Shown piece after piece: positions 7,688 through 17,368 of a stretch of 64,000 nt of DNA. The stretch is taken from the NCBI GenBank assembly GCA_018697205.1, contig JABHTG010000141.1:1-64000 (forward strand), read 5' to 3'. This stretch comes from Nitrospina sp. (GTDB lineage Bacteria > Nitrospinota > Nitrospinia > Nitrospinales > VA-1). The translations under genes were made by a program, and so were the position numbers. The notes beneath the pieces were generated by a model, which worked only from the letters and a program-made list of their open reading frames with translations, ran no database searches and was not told where the DNA came from. Each line of letters opens with the position of its first letter. The stretch's first letter is position 1.

Positions 7688-8986
7688 TTGGACGAATCTA
7701 TATTACTTCATATCCTTATTTTAACAGTACTACTTATTTTATCTGCTTTCTTCTCGGCATGTGAAGCAGCATTTTTCTCTCTTACATCGATCCAGTTAAA
7801 GGAATTAAAAGAAACAAAAGGTCGATGGGGACTAGTCGCAAACAATCTCATTGAAAAGCCCAGAGAACTGCTTATAACAATTTATATTGGAAACGAGCTA
7901 GTCAATATCAGCGTATCAGTTATAACAACCTCTATATTTATAACTACATTTGGTAATATTGGTGTAGGTATCGCTATAGGAGTAGGAACTTTTCTTTTGC
8001 TTGTTTTTGGAGAAATCATTCCAAAAACACTTTCTCTACAATTCCCCCAAACTTATGCCGTTGTAGCTGCATATCCTCTCAAACTTTTTGCTTCAATAGT
8101 TCAACCCATACAATTACTACTCACATCACTTGCTGAAAAGTTTATATCTTTTATTGGTTTTACGTTTAGCAAAGATAAAAAAACCGCAATAACAGACGAT
8201 GAATTTCGCACAATGGTTCAAGTAGGAGAAGGAGAAGGTGTGATTGACTCAGAGGAAAGCGAGCTTATACATAATGTTATAAAGTTTGGAGAAACAACAG
8301 CAGCAGAAGTCATGACGCCTAAAATAGATATGTTCACATTATCAATCGACGACAAACTTGAAGATATCTTACCGCGTATTATTGAAAATTTTTATGCCCG
8401 CGTTCCCGTTTTGGATAATGATGGCGAAACCTTTGTTGGTATTTTATTCACCAAAGATTTAAATAAATTAAAACACTTGCCACCTGAGAAATTTAGCCTT
8501 AAAAGCGTCTTACGTCCTTTTCTATCAATTCCTCAAACAAAAAAAATCAAGGAACTCCTCCAAGAGTTTAAAAAAAGAAAGCGCCATATGGCTGCAGTTC
8601 TCGATGAGTACGGCACTATCAGTGGGTTAATAACGTTAGAGGATATTTTAGAAGAATTAGTTGGTGAAATTGATAGTGAAATGCGCCTTGAAGAAAATCC
8701 TTTAACTCAAGTTAGTACAAATAACTTTCGCCTTTTAGCTACCTACCCTGTTAGTGAGTTTAATGAATATTTCGGAACTCAACTTCCCAAAGAGGAGTTC
8801 GACACAGTTGGTGGTTTTGTATTTGGCCTTTTTGGCAGAATACCTCGCTCAGGAGAAGCAATTGCCTATGAAAACTTAAAATTCATGGTTGAAAAAATGA
8901 AGGGAGCTCGAATACTAAATCTTCACCTTACTGTTATATATTCGGTTACGAACGGTAACAAAGAAGATGTGGAGGAAAAAAAATAG
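7688..8986 (+). CDS. CorC/HlyC-family CNNM-type membrane transporter (first copy)
   Basis: A 432-residue DUF21/CBS/CorC_HlyC protein; the family is linked to magnesium and cobalt efflux or membrane ion homeostasis. The start is a TTG at 7688 preceded by AGGAG 12 bases upstream. The N-terminal DUF21 domain (about 1-190) has four hydrophobic segments and the FGEIIPKTLS motif. Two CBS motifs follow (about 205-330, containing VLDEYGTISGLITLEDILEE). The C-terminal CorC_HlyC domain (about 345-425) contains FDTVGGFVFGLFGRIP. Its stop overlaps the next gene's GTG by one base, so the paralogues are translationally coupled and may form a heteromer. Confidence 0.88.
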   Translation: MDESILLHILILTVLLILSAFFSACEAAFFSLTSIQLKELKETKGRWGLVANNLIEKPRELLITIYIGNELVNISVSVITTSIFITTFGNIGVGIAIGVGTFLLLVFGEIIPKTLSLQFPQTYAVVAAYPLKLFASIVQPIQLLLTSLAEKFISFIGFTFSKDKKTAITDDEFRTMVQVGEGEGVIDSEESELIHNVIKFGETTAAEVMTPKIDMFTLSIDDKLEDILPRIIENFYARVPVLDNDGETFVGILFTKDLNKLKHLPPEKFSLKSVLRPFLSIPQTKKIKELLQEFKKRKRHMAAVLDEYGTISGLITLEDILEELVGEIDSEMRLEENPLTQVSTNNFRLLATYPVSEFNEYFGTQLPKEEFDTVGGFVFGLFGRIPRSGEAIAYENLKFMVEKMKGARILNLHLTVIYSVTNGNKEDVEEKK

Positions 8987-10257
8987 TGGACCTTTCAACA
9001 ACCTTAATCTTGATCGGTGTCTTCATTCTCGTTGAAGCTTTTTTCTCAGGATCAGAGATTGGGATGATTGCTATCAACCGAATTAAAATGAAGCAACAAG
9101 CTGATGAAGGAAATCAATCAGCACAAATTGTTCTTAATTTACTAAACTCACCTGAAAAATTATTCGCCACAACTTCACTGGGAACTAATTTATCTGTTGT
9201 TTCTAGCACTTCTATTTTTACAGCATACATGGTAACGCATATGGGGAAGCAAGGTGAACTTTTGGCTATGATCATTCTTTCTCCTATCATTTTATTTGGA
9301 GGAGAAATTGTTCCAAAAATGATCTTACAAAACCGCGCTGATTCGATTATGCCAATTTTTATCAGACCACTTAATATGAGCCTAATGATTCTCTCTCCAA
9401 TCATAAATTTTTTTACAAGCATATCAAACTTTATCACCAACAAGATGATTCGATTACCTCCAGAAGATAAAAAGTCATTCAGTCGCGATCAAATTATACA
9501 GGTTCTCAGTTTAGACTCTCAGACAATAGAACTCGATGCGACAGAGCGAACTATGATCCACAAAATTTTTAACTTTGGTGAAATTACTGTCGAGCAATGT
9601 ATGGTACCACTAGTTCAGCTTATAGCTATTAGAGATGACTCAACCTTAGCTGAGGCACACCAACTTGCAGTGGACACTGGCTTTTCAAGGTTTCCAATCT
9701 TTCACGAAAGAATGCATAATATCATAGGGGTTCTTAATACTTTCGACTTATTAAATGAGTCCATAGATGACTCACCCTTAACACATCTTATTCGACCGGC
9801 ACATTATATTCCTTCAAATAAAAAAATTGATGATCTACTTAAAGAGTTGCAAAAAAGAGGATTGCATATGGGGGTGGTCGTAGACGAATACGGTGGGTGT
9901 ATTGGGCTAACTACAGTAGAAGACTTACTAGAAGAAATTGTAGGAGAAATAGAAGATGAGTACGACAAACCTGAACAAAAATTCCAAGCATACCCAGGAG
10001 GTGGTTACATTATCGATGGAGAAATGGAAATAGACGCCATCAATGAAATAATCAGACTGAATCTACCAACAGGAGACTACGAAACTCTCGCCGGATTAAT
10101 TTTAAACCGCTTGGAAACAATCCCACAAACTGGCGAACAAATCACAGTCGAAGATGTTCGACTCACAGTGAAAGAAACAAGTCGGCGAAAAATTCAATCC
10201 ATCATCGCAATAAAAGTAACACATGAAAATCCAGCAACACCACCAAGAATTGATTAA
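8986..10257 (+). CDS. CorC/HlyC-family CNNM-type membrane transporter (second copy)
   Basis: A 423-residue paralogue of the preceding gene with the same DUF21-CBS-CBS-CorC_HlyC order. The start is GTG, sharing one base with the upstream TAG and led by GGAGG eight bases away. FGGEIVPKMIL marks DUF21, VVDEYGGCIGLTTVEDLLEE the second CBS motif, and YETLAGLILNRLETIPQTGE the C-terminal domain. Divergence between the copies is high outside these motifs, so the duplication is old. It converges with the TerB/DnaJ gene, leaving only nine bases between the stops. Confidence 0.88.
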   Translation: MDLSTTLILIGVFILVEAFFSGSEIGMIAINRIKMKQQADEGNQSAQIVLNLLNSPEKLFATTSLGTNLSVVSSTSIFTAYMVTHMGKQGELLAMIILSPIILFGGEIVPKMILQNRADSIMPIFIRPLNMSLMILSPIINFFTSISNFITNKMIRLPPEDKKSFSRDQIIQVLSLDSQTIELDATERTMIHKIFNFGEITVEQCMVPLVQLIAIRDDSTLAEAHQLAVDTGFSRFPIFHERMHNIIGVLNTFDLLNESIDDSPLTHLIRPAHYIPSNKKIDDLLKELQKRGLHMGVVVDEYGGCIGLTTVEDLLEEIVGEIEDEYDKPEQKFQAYPGGGYIIDGEMEIDAINEIIRLNLPTGDYETLAGLILNRLETIPQTGEQITVEDVRLTVKETSRRKIQSIIAIKVTHENPATPPRID

Positions 10258-10266
10258 CAAAATAAA

Positions 10267-10992
10267 CTATATAATACCCCTTTCATTCTCTAATTCTTTA
10301 TAGGCTTCCATAATCTCTAAAAATTTAAGGTGCGCTTTCTGTGCCTCATCTTCTCCTAGGTGTGCTGTTTTATCAGGATGGTAGGCCATGACCATTTGAT
10401 GGTATGCTTTTTTAACTTCTGCATTGGATGAATTGGGGGACACCCCAAATAAAGTGTAGGGTGTTTTCAAAGCAATAAGGTAGTATTTTTTACGAATTAA
10501 ATCATGTTGCTCATATGACAAACTTAAAAGTTTTGATAACGAGTTTAACTCATTCTGAACTACCTCAGTTAATTGACCCTCAGATAAAGCTACTCGGTAT
10601 GCTAGTGCAAGCAATAGTGAAGTATAATGATCATTGCAAGCTTTACAATATTGTCTGACAATTGGATCTAAATCCGGGTTCACCTTCTGTGTTTGATCAA
10701 CAACATTATCAATGAAATTTAGTTCTTTTATCGAATAATTAAGATTTTTTTGAAAAAAAAATTTAATCGCCGTTCGCGCTTGAGGTTTGACGGTTCCTCT
10801 GACCATGGAAATTTTTGTCATTACAACCGCAATGCACGTAACAAAAACTCCTTGATCGATAAGCCCTGGAAGTGATTTTTGAATCTTACTCTGGAGTTTC
10901 TTGGTTAAAATATGCTGCAAAGCGCCACCTATAACAGCACCCATTGGCCCACCCCGCAAAAACCCCATCCCCGCACCAACAATCCAAGACAT
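10267..10992 (-). CDS. TerB-like plus DnaJ-domain co-chaperone (DjlA-like)
   Basis: 241 residues. The N-terminal segment MGFLRGGPMGAVIGGALQHIL is glycine-rich and hydrophobic, like the membrane anchor of DjlA. A central helical TerB-like domain spans about residues 60-165 and contains a CKAC pair. The C-terminal J domain (about 175-241) carries the essential HPD in MAYHPDKTAHLG, so it should stimulate an Hsp70 ATPase. The layout matches DjlA, a DnaK co-chaperone of the inner membrane. No dnaK is nearby. Confidence 0.85.
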   Translation of the reverse strand: MSWIVGAGMGFLRGGPMGAVIGGALQHILTKKLQSKIQKSLPGLIDQGVFVTCIAVVMTKISMVRGTVKPQARTAIKFFFQKNLNYSIKELNFIDNVVDQTQKVNPDLDPIVRQYCKACNDHYTSLLLALAYRVALSEGQLTEVVQNELNSLSKLLSLSYEQHDLIRKKYYLIALKTPYTLFGVSPNSSNAEVKKAYHQMVMAYHPDKTAHLGEDEAQKAHLKFLEIMEAYKELENERGII

Positions 10993-11198
10993 TTAATACA
11001 ACCTCTTTATTAAGAAATGAAACGGAATATACCCAAAAACCTCCTCAATATTTATTATAAAACTTAGTAGCGATAATAGAAGAAGAGTGAAATAATTTTA
11101 GCACTAGCATTAGCACTAAAACTTCAGCTATAGGTATCTATGATAACAAGAGTTATCATCTAATAATATTAATTTAACCAACCCTAAAGGAAATCTAT

Positions 11199-11486
11199 AT
11201 GATTAAACATATTGTAATGTTCAAACTAAAAGATAAAAATAAAGAAAACATCGAAAAAGTCGTTAGTGCACTCAAAACTCTCGAAGCAAGTATCGATGTG
11301 TTGCGCTCTGCAGAAATTGGAGTAAATTTCACTGAGTCGGAGAGAAGCTACGACATAGTACTTACAACGGAATTTGATAACCTTGATGGTTTTAATGCGT
11401 ACGGACCTCACCCCGAACATGCTCCCGTTATAGAAATAGTCCGTTCACTGTGTTCCGGATCAGTTGTTGTTGACTATCGGGTATAA
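11199..11486 (+). CDS. Dabb (stress-responsive alpha/beta barrel) domain protein
   Basis: 95 residues. MIKHIVMFKLKD at the start and FNAYGPHPEHAPVIEIVR near residue 68 are characteristic of the Dabb family, dimeric ferredoxin-like barrels found in stress proteins and some cyclases. A good SD (AAAGGAAA) precedes the ATG. It stands alone between non-coding stretches of 206 and 332 bp. Its substrate is unknown. Confidence 0.85.
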   Translation: MIKHIVMFKLKDKNKENIEKVVSALKTLEASIDVLRSAEIGVNFTESERSYDIVLTTEFDNLDGFNAYGPHPEHAPVIEIVRSLCSGSVVVDYRV

Positions 11487-11818
11487 ATCCTGCTACCAAT
11501 AAACTGAGACAAAGGTTAATAAATTACCAGGGCAAAAAATTAACTTCAAACATTCATCCCAAACTCTCGATCAACAAAATAATCTCTTGAAATTCAATAT
11601 TTAAAGTGGTACCTTCTCCGCAATTTTAAAGTATTGCCAAAATAAAAAAATAAGTAGCAAAAAAATTAAGCGGGAAGTCATAAATGCTTAACTCTAACGT
11701 AAAATCATATTTTTTATCACATTTACATTAGACATTCTAACGTTAAAGGAATTTTAATACACAATACCCCGTGAAGACGACAAAAACACCAAGACACAAA
11801 TTATGAGGAGATATTAGA
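11487..11818. other. 332-bp non-coding stretch before the Lys-rich DksA gene
   Basis: AT-rich, with no convincing ORF. TCTAACGT appears twice (near 11692 and 11737) about 45 bp apart and could be an operator pair. A strong SD (GAGGAG) sits 8 bases before the ATG at 11819. An 11-codon GTG frame at 11771 ends in the SD region, but I see no SD for it and do not call it. Confidence 0.4.
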
Positions 11819-12616
11819 ATGCCTACAAAAAAAAAGTCCTCTAAAACAAAAGGACCCAACAAAAAAAAAGTCTCTAAAAAAATGCAGAAAAAGACTGCCA
11901 AAAAGAAAACCACATCCAAAGCCAAGGTTCAAAAAAGCACTAAAACAAAGATAAAGAAAAAAGCAAAAACAAAGACAAAAGCAAAGACAAAAACAAAGAC
12001 AAAAACAAAGACAAAGATAAAGACAAAGATAAAGAAAAAAACAAAAACAAAGACAAAAGTAAAGACAAAAACAAAGACCAAAACAAAGACAAAAACAAAG
12101 ACAAAAGCAAAGACAAAAGCAAAGACAAAAGCAAAGACAAAAGCAAAGACAAAAGCAAAGACAAAAGCAAAGACAAAAGCAAAGACAAAAGCAAAGCTTA
12201 AATCAAAAGTAAAAGCAAAAGCGAAGACTGAAAGCCCTCAACCCAAGATTGTCAAACCAAAAAAAATAAAACTGGATACTGCGACAATCAAAATCAGACA
12301 ACAATTGGTAATCAATCAACAGGAGTTACTCAATATTATTCAATCAAGTCACTCTGCAGAACGGAATACAGCCGAATCAAATTTCAGCAATGAAATCGAC
12401 ATGGCATCTAGTTTGGAAGGAAGAGAAATGATGTTCCAACTCACAAGCCGGGACAGAAACGAGTTAAAAATGATACAAGAAGCAATTTACAAAATCGATC
12501 ATGGAACCTACGGAATTTGCGAGAGTTGCTCAAAGGGGATAAGCTCAAAGCGATTAAAAATCTTACCTTTGTCCTCCCTATGCATTGAATGTAAAGAAGC
12601 TATGGAACAAATTTAA
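11819..12616 (+). CDS. DksA/TraR zinc-finger protein with long Lys/Ala/Thr repeat tail
   Basis: 265 residues. Residues 1-145 are almost entirely Lys, Thr and Ala, in KT then KAKT periodicity, like histone H1 or bacterial histone-like tails. Residues 155-265 are DksA/TraR-like: a coiled-coil segment with NEIDMA in place of the DxxDxA tip, then a zinc finger Cys234-X2-Cys237-X17-Cys255-X2-Cys258. DksA acts in the RNA polymerase secondary channel. The basic tail would also bind DNA or RNA, so it may be a nucleoid-associated regulator (inference). The first Asp of the tip is Asn, so it may not work like classical DksA. The SD GAGGAG is 8 bases upstream. Confidence 0.85.
   Translation: MPTKKKSSKTKGPNKKKVSKKMQKKTAKKKTTSKAKVQKSTKTKIKKKAKTKTKAKTKTKTKTKTKIKTKIKKKTKTKTKVKTKTKTKTKTKTKTKAKTKAKTKAKTKAKTKAKTKAKTKAKTKAKLKSKVKAKAKTESPQPKIVKPKKIKLDTATIKIRQQLVINQQELLNIIQSSHSAERNTAESNFSNEIDMASSLEGREMMFQLTSRDRNELKMIQEAIYKIDHGTYGICESCSKGISSKRLKILPLSSLCIECKEAMEQI
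12101..12196 (+). repeat. 12-bp minisatellite, eight perfect copies
   Basis: ACAAAAGCAAAG repeats eight times without a mismatch, encoding TKAK units. It is preceded from about 11940 by degenerate six-base ACAAAG-type variants. The tract stays in frame, so copy-number change would lengthen or shorten the basic tail by four residues. The coding strand has almost no T across roughly 190 bp, a strong strand asymmetry. Confidence 0.95.
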
Positions 12617-12632
12617 GGAATTAGTTAGGGCC

Positions 12633-15188
12633 CTATTTACCGTGACATTTTTTAAATTTTTTTCCACTCCCACAATGGCAAGGATCATTTCGGCCTACTT
12701 TTTTATCATCTCGCCGAATCGTTGATGGTTTGATCTCTTCTGAATTGGTTCCTCGATGCTCTACTATCTTTTTTGACTGATTTTGTTCAGCAGAAAGCTC
12801 GGTACCTTCTTCAATTTGAACTTTGAATAGATACTCAGTAACACCTTCACGAATCTGATGCATCATTTTACTGAACATATCAAACCCTTCTTTCTTATAC
12901 TCTGTTAAAGGATTTTTCTGTGCATAACCGCGTAATCCAACTCCGTCCTTCAAATGATCCATTCCAAGCAAATGATCTTTCCACAAATTGTCAACAACTT
13001 GAAGCATGATCATTTTCTCTAGTTGCCGCATCATATCGGGATCAATTCCACGTTCCTTTGCTGCGTAGCAGTCTTGAATAGAATTCATAATGGCATTATG
13101 AAGTTGGTCTCGATCACAGGTTTCTAGTTCAATGCTTTTTGTGCTTGCAATCTCAAGGACCCCTTCTTTTTTTTCAACTAAAACGGAAAATTGTCGCATC
13201 ATATAATCATTTAGGCCTTGAATATCCCATTCCTCTGGGTATATTTTTTCGGGTGCGATATCATCTAAAACCGCACCTACCAATTCTTCGGCCATCTCCA
13301 TAAGCATTTCTCTATGATCTATATTTTTCAGGATCTCCCTTCGCAACCCATAAAATATCTCTCGCTGCTTATTCATTACATCATCATATTCAAGAAGGTG
13401 CTTTCGAATATCAAAGTTGTGGGCTTCAACTTTTTTCTGAGCATTAGCCACGGCTTTACTTACCATTGGATGTTCTATAGGTTGGCCGTTTTCCATACCA
13501 AGTTTTTCCATAATCCCTGAAATCTTTTCCGAACCAAAAATTCTCATTAAGTCGTCTTCGAGCGACAGGTAAAAACGTGACGATCCTGGATCACCCTGCC
13601 TTCCAGACCGTCCTCTCAACTGGTTATCAATCCGACGACTTTCGTGTCGTTCTGTACCTGTAATATGCAATCCCCCTAATTCAGCTACCCCTTCACCTAA
13701 AACTATATCCGTACCCCGACCAGCCATATTAGTTGCAATGGTAACCCCTTTTTTTTGCCCAGCTTGGGATATAATTTCGGCTTCCTTTTCGTGCTGTTTT
13801 GCATTTAGAACATTATGCTTAATACCATATTTTTTTAGTTGGTGGCTTAACTGCTCGGACTTTTCTATTGATATTGTACCTACAAGCACTGGTTGTCCTG
13901 ATTCGTTACAGTCACGTATTTCTTCAATAAGTGCATCAAACTTTTCTTTTTCTGTTCGGTAGATCAGATCAGAAGAGTCATAACGAACCATTTCTTTGTT
14001 AGTCGGTGCAACAATAACCTCAAGTTTATAAATCGAGTTAAACTCTTCTGCTTCGGTATCGGCTGTGCCTGTCATTCCAGAAAGCTTATCGTACATACGA
14101 AAATAATTTTGAAAAGTAATGCTAGCTAATGTCTGATTTTCATTTTCAATATTGACACCTTCTTTAGCCTCCAAAGCTTGATGAAGCCCATCACTATATC
14201 TCCGTCCCGGCATCATTCTACCGGTAAATTCATCGATAATTACTACCTCTCCGTTATCCACCACATAGTCAACTTCATTTTTAAATAAAGCATGTGCCTT
14301 AAGTGCTTGCTGAATACAGTGTAGAGTCTCTATATTCTGAGGATCATAAAGGTTTTCAATACTAAGAAGTTTTTCAACCGTCTCAATTCCTTTATCGTTT
14401 AATGCGGCAGTTTTAGATTTTTCTTCAACCTGATAATCTCTTTCTTTACGTAATTTAGGAATAACCTTACAGGCTTCGCTATATTTTAGTGTAGACTCCT
14501 CAGCCGGACCAGAAATAATCAGTGGTGTTCTTGCTTCATCGATAAGAATTGAATCAACTTCATCGACGATGGCAAAGTTTAATTCTCTCTGGACAAACTG
14601 TTCAAAAGAAAACTTCATGTTATCTCGAAGATAATCAAATCCAAATTCATTATTTGTTCCATAAGTAACATCGCAGCTATAGGCTTGTTTTCTTTCCTCC
14701 TCAGGCATATCGTGGTAGACACGCCCTACCGTAAGACCTAAGAACTGATAAATCTCTCCCATCCACTCGCTATCCCTTTTAGCCAGGTAGTCATTAACAG
14801 TAACAACATGAGAACCTTTACCACTTAGAGAGTTGAGATAAACTGGAAGAGTTGCAGCAAGCGTCTTTCCTTCTCCTGTTTTCATCTCAGCTATTTTTCC
14901 TTCGTGCAAAATTATTCCACCAATCAATTGAGCATCAAAGTGACGCATTTTAAGCGTTCGAATTCCAACTTCCCTTACTACTGCAAAAGCCTCTGGCAGG
15001 ATATCGTCAAGGGTGGCACCTTTTATTAGCTTCTCTCTAAACTCCTCAGTTTTGGCAAGAAGTTGATCGTTACTTAGATTATTAATAGAGTTTTCGAGAA
15101 GGTTTATCTGATCAACTATGATCTGTATTCTCTTAATCTCTCGACCATTTCTTGTGCCAAAAAATTTTTTTAATAAACCAAGTACCAT
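12633..15188 (-). CDS. secA: Protein translocase ATPase SecA
   Basis: An 851-residue motor that drives preproteins through SecYEG. Nucleotide-binding domain 1 has [15 protein letters not shown] near residue 100 and the DEAD-type [16 protein letters not shown] near 210. The preprotein cross-linking domain follows. Nucleotide-binding domain 2 has NMAGRGTDI near 490 and [13 protein letters not shown]. The C-terminus carries the zinc-binding SEC-C tail [19 protein letters not shown], which binds SecB or ribosomes. Length is normal for a compact SecA. An M23 peptidase gene lies just upstream on the same strand. Confidence 0.98.
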   Translation of the reverse strand: MVLGLLKKFFGTRNGREIKRIQIIVDQINLLENSINNLSNDQLLAKTEEFREKLIKGATLDDILPEAFAVVREVGIRTLKMRHFDAQLIGGIILHEGKIAEMKTGEGKTLAATLPVYLNSLSGKGSHVVTVNDYLAKRDSEWMGEIYQFLGLTVGRVYHDMPEEERKQAYSCDVTYGTNNEFGFDYLRDNMKFSFEQFVQRELNFAIVDEVDSILIDEARTPLIISGPAEESTLKYSEACKVIPKLRKERDYQVEEKSKTAALNDKGIETVEKLLSIENLYDPQNIETLHCIQQALKAHALFKNEVDYVVDNGEVVIIDEFTGRMMPGRRYSDGLHQALEAKEGVNIENENQTLASITFQNYFRMYDKLSGMTGTADTEAEEFNSIYKLEVIVAPTNKEMVRYDSSDLIYRTEKEKFDALIEEIRDCNESGQPVLVGTISIEKSEQLSHQLKKYGIKHNVLNAKQHEKEAEIISQAGQKKGVTIATNMAGRGTDIVLGEGVAELGGLHITGTERHESRRIDNQLRGRSGRQGDPGSSRFYLSLEDDLMRIFGSEKISGIMEKLGMENGQPIEHPMVSKAVANAQKKVEAHNFDIRKHLLEYDDVMNKQREIFYGLRREILKNIDHREMLMEMAEELVGAVLDDIAPEKIYPEEWDIQGLNDYMMRQFSVLVEKKEGVLEIASTKSIELETCDRDQLHNAIMNSIQDCYAAKERGIDPDMMRQLEKMIMLQVVDNLWKDHLLGMDHLKDGVGLRGYAQKNPLTEYKKEGFDMFSKMMHQIREGVTEYLFKVQIEEGTELSAEQNQSKKIVEHRGTNSEEIKPSTIRRDDKKVGRNDPCHCGSGKKFKKCHGK

Positions 15189-15394
15189 GACTATCTTTAT
15201 CCTCTAACTATTAAATTAATCTACCATAACTAAATGATGCACTAACTAATGCTAATGCAATCAAAAGCACAAAGAAAATATCATCGATCAGAAATTACTT
15301 TATTTAATCGGTACAAGCGACTATTTTATATTCGTTTGATTATGATGACTGGGCTTAAAATCGGGGGGGTATGGAGTCAGCTATCCATCAACAT

Positions 15395-16324
15395 CTAATC
15401 TTCCAAGATATAGTTTTTCGGATTCGTGGGAACACCATTTACAAGTACTTCATAATGAAGATGAGGACCTGTACTCCTTCCTGTACTACCTACCAACGCG
15501 ATGATTTGTCCCCTTTTTACCCTGCTTCCAATCTTGACCAGGTTTTTTGAATTATGACCATAACGTGTAAGGACACCATAACCATGATCAATTTCTACCA
15601 ATTTTCCGTAACCGCGCTCACGCCCCGCTACCGATACCATTCCATCGGCGGTCGCACGAATAGCCGACCCCGCACGTGAACCAATATCCCAGCCTTCATG
15701 TTTTTCTCGAAGTCCTGTAAAGGGTGACTTACGATATCCAAAACCTGAGGTAACCCATCCTCTTGTTGGCCAAATCGATGGTGTAGACTGAAGAAATGAC
15801 TTCTGATTCTTAAAAAATTGATCCAATTCCTGAAAACTCACAGTTTTAATTTTAGCCTGTATAGTTAAATGACCTAGGTTATTAGACAACTTATTTGCTA
15901 ATTCTTTAGCCTCATATTCCAACGACGTCTCTAGGCTACTCGACGACAAACCATAAGATCCACCCACACCCAATTCTTTCACACTACTCTGAGGGGAGTT
16001 CTCTAAAGCGGTAATCACTCGTAGCTTTTCTTCAAACCTCCCTAGGCGAGCCATATCAGATTCAAAGTTCTTTACTTGCACAGCTATCTTCTCAGCTTCA
16101 ATTTTTCGTATCTTAGATTCTCGACGGAGCTCAGTGAGCTCAACCTCATCTCCTGCTAAATGATAATATTTCTGAGAAAAAAAGATGAGTGAAGAAACAA
16201 TACTCAACAAAACAGCTAAAGCTGAATACCCGCCAATACGGAACCAGCGCTTTGAAACACAAAACCTCTTGGGAGATGCTGTCGCTCCTTGGAAAAATAC
16301 AACTGAATAATCCTCCTCTTCCAC
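15395..16324 (-). CDS. M23-family murein endopeptidase, membrane-anchored
   Basis: About 309 residues. The frame opens at a TTG (16330), but GTG at 16324 has GGAG eight bases upstream and is the better start. A single transmembrane helix (about 33-53, YSALAVLLSIVSSLIFF) is followed by a periplasmic coiled coil (about 60-115). The C-terminal LytM/M23 domain contains HEGWD (zinc His and Asp) and HLHYE (HxH). All zinc ligands are present, so it should cleave peptidoglycan cross-links during growth or division. The architecture resembles MepM-like enzymes. It precedes secA with a 206-bp gap holding nothing recognisable. Confidence 0.9.
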   Translation of the reverse strand: MEEEDYSVVFFQGATASPKRFCVSKRWFRIGGYSALAVLLSIVSSLIFFSQKYYHLAGDEVELTELRRESKIRKIEAEKIAVQVKNFESDMARLGRFEEKLRVITALENSPQSSVKELGVGGSYGLSSSSLETSLEYEAKELANKLSNNLGHLTIQAKIKTVSFQELDQFFKNQKSFLQSTPSIWPTRGWVTSGFGYRKSPFTGLREKHEGWDIGSRAGSAIRATADGMVSVAGRERGYGKLVEIDHGYGVLTRYGHNSKNLVKIGSRVKRGQIIALVGSTGRSTGPHLHYEVLVNGVPTNPKNYILED

Positions 16325-16450
16325 GCACAATACTCCAAATTAAATGTTAAACAAAACAACAAGTTAATCCTATATATATCCATACCATCTGTCAACATTA
16401 AATGCTTATATCTTAAGGATTTTTACCGTAAATCAGACATCCACAAACAA

Positions 16451-17368
16451 TCATTGAAGATCTTTTATTCTTTCTTTTGCTTGAATGTGCAAAGGATTAA
16501 GAATCAAAACTCGATTAAAGTATTTTTGAGCATTTTGGTTATCTCCTTTTTCTTCATGTAAAAGCCCAAGACTAAAGTATGTGGAAACCAACCCAGCCTG
16601 GTGATTGATTTTTTTATAAACTCCCTCGATTTCAATCCATTTCAAAATAGCCTGTTCCAAATAGCCGTCATTATATAACTTAAAACTAGCTTGACGCAGA
16701 TGCCTGCCAACTGCCAAGCCATAGCCTTTAATCCGTTCTGAGTCACCTTCCTCTAAATATAAATTATAATCTGCAACAATCAATTCAGGATTTCCCATTT
16801 TTTTATATATTGCTTGCAGGTTACGGAAAAACATAGGTTCTTTTGGGTTTACTCTAATTGCTTCATGAACTAGATTCACCGCCTGAGCATATGAGTTTTG
16901 GGTTAGAAGCACCACACCCAAATTATTTAAGGCTAAAGCATTTTCAACATTCAATTCTAATGCCCGATTAAATAGATCCTCTGCCTTTTTTAAATTCTTC
17001 TCTAAATAAAAAATATAGCCTACCCCATATAAAGCATGGCTTGAATCAGGTTTACTCACTAAATAACTCTCGATCCAAGATTTGGCATTATCAAGCTTAT
17101 TCATCGCGTTATAAGCTCGAATCAAGCCTCGAAAAGCGTACCCACCACCCTCTTCTTTGGCAATCAAAGATTTGTATAACAGGAGAGCCTCTTCATTAAG
17201 AGCTTGCATAAGCAAAAAATCTCCTCTCTGAATAGGCGATAGTGAAGATAAATTAAAATGGTCTTGAGATTGCGAATGGACTAATAACGGAAAAGATAAG
17301 CATAATCCAAGCATAATCCATAAAAAGCCTCGCTTGAAACGCCCATGATTAAAAAAGGTATCCATCAT
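16451..17368 (-). CDS. Secreted tetratricopeptide-repeat protein
   Basis: 305 residues with an N-terminal signal peptide (GFLWIMLGLCLSFPLLVHSQS). About six TPR motifs follow, for example ALYGVGYIFYLEKNLKKAEDLFNRAL and ALALNNLGVVLL, and a final pair near 250-300. TPR arrays scaffold protein complexes; partners are not evident. The ATG overlaps the dnaB stop as ATGA, so it is translationally coupled to the replicative helicase gene. That coupling probably reflects operon packing rather than shared function. Confidence 0.85.
   Translation of the reverse strand: MMDTFFNHGRFKRGFLWIMLGLCLSFPLLVHSQSQDHFNLSSLSPIQRGDFLLMQALNEEALLLYKSLIAKEEGGGYAFRGLIRAYNAMNKLDNAKSWIESYLVSKPDSSHALYGVGYIFYLEKNLKKAEDLFNRALELNVENALALNNLGVVLLTQNSYAQAVNLVHEAIRVNPKEPMFFRNLQAIYKKMGNPELIVADYNLYLEEGDSERIKGYGLAVGRHLRQASFKLYNDGYLEQAILKWIEIEGVYKKINHQAGLVSTYFSLGLLHEEKGDNQNAQKYFNRVLILNPLHIQAKERIKDLQ

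Noticed and set aside
11771-11806. 11-codon leader peptide before the Lys-rich DksA gene
   Set aside because: GTG start without SD, and no attenuator hairpin follows.
11940-12194. 84-codon antisense frame of repeated Leu/Ser opposite the DksA tail
   Set aside because: It is the mirror of the Lys/Thr/Ala minisatellite; periodicity explains the open frame.
12101-12196. Possible CRISPR-like array
   Set aside because: Units are 12 bp, contiguous and in frame within a coding region, with no spacers.
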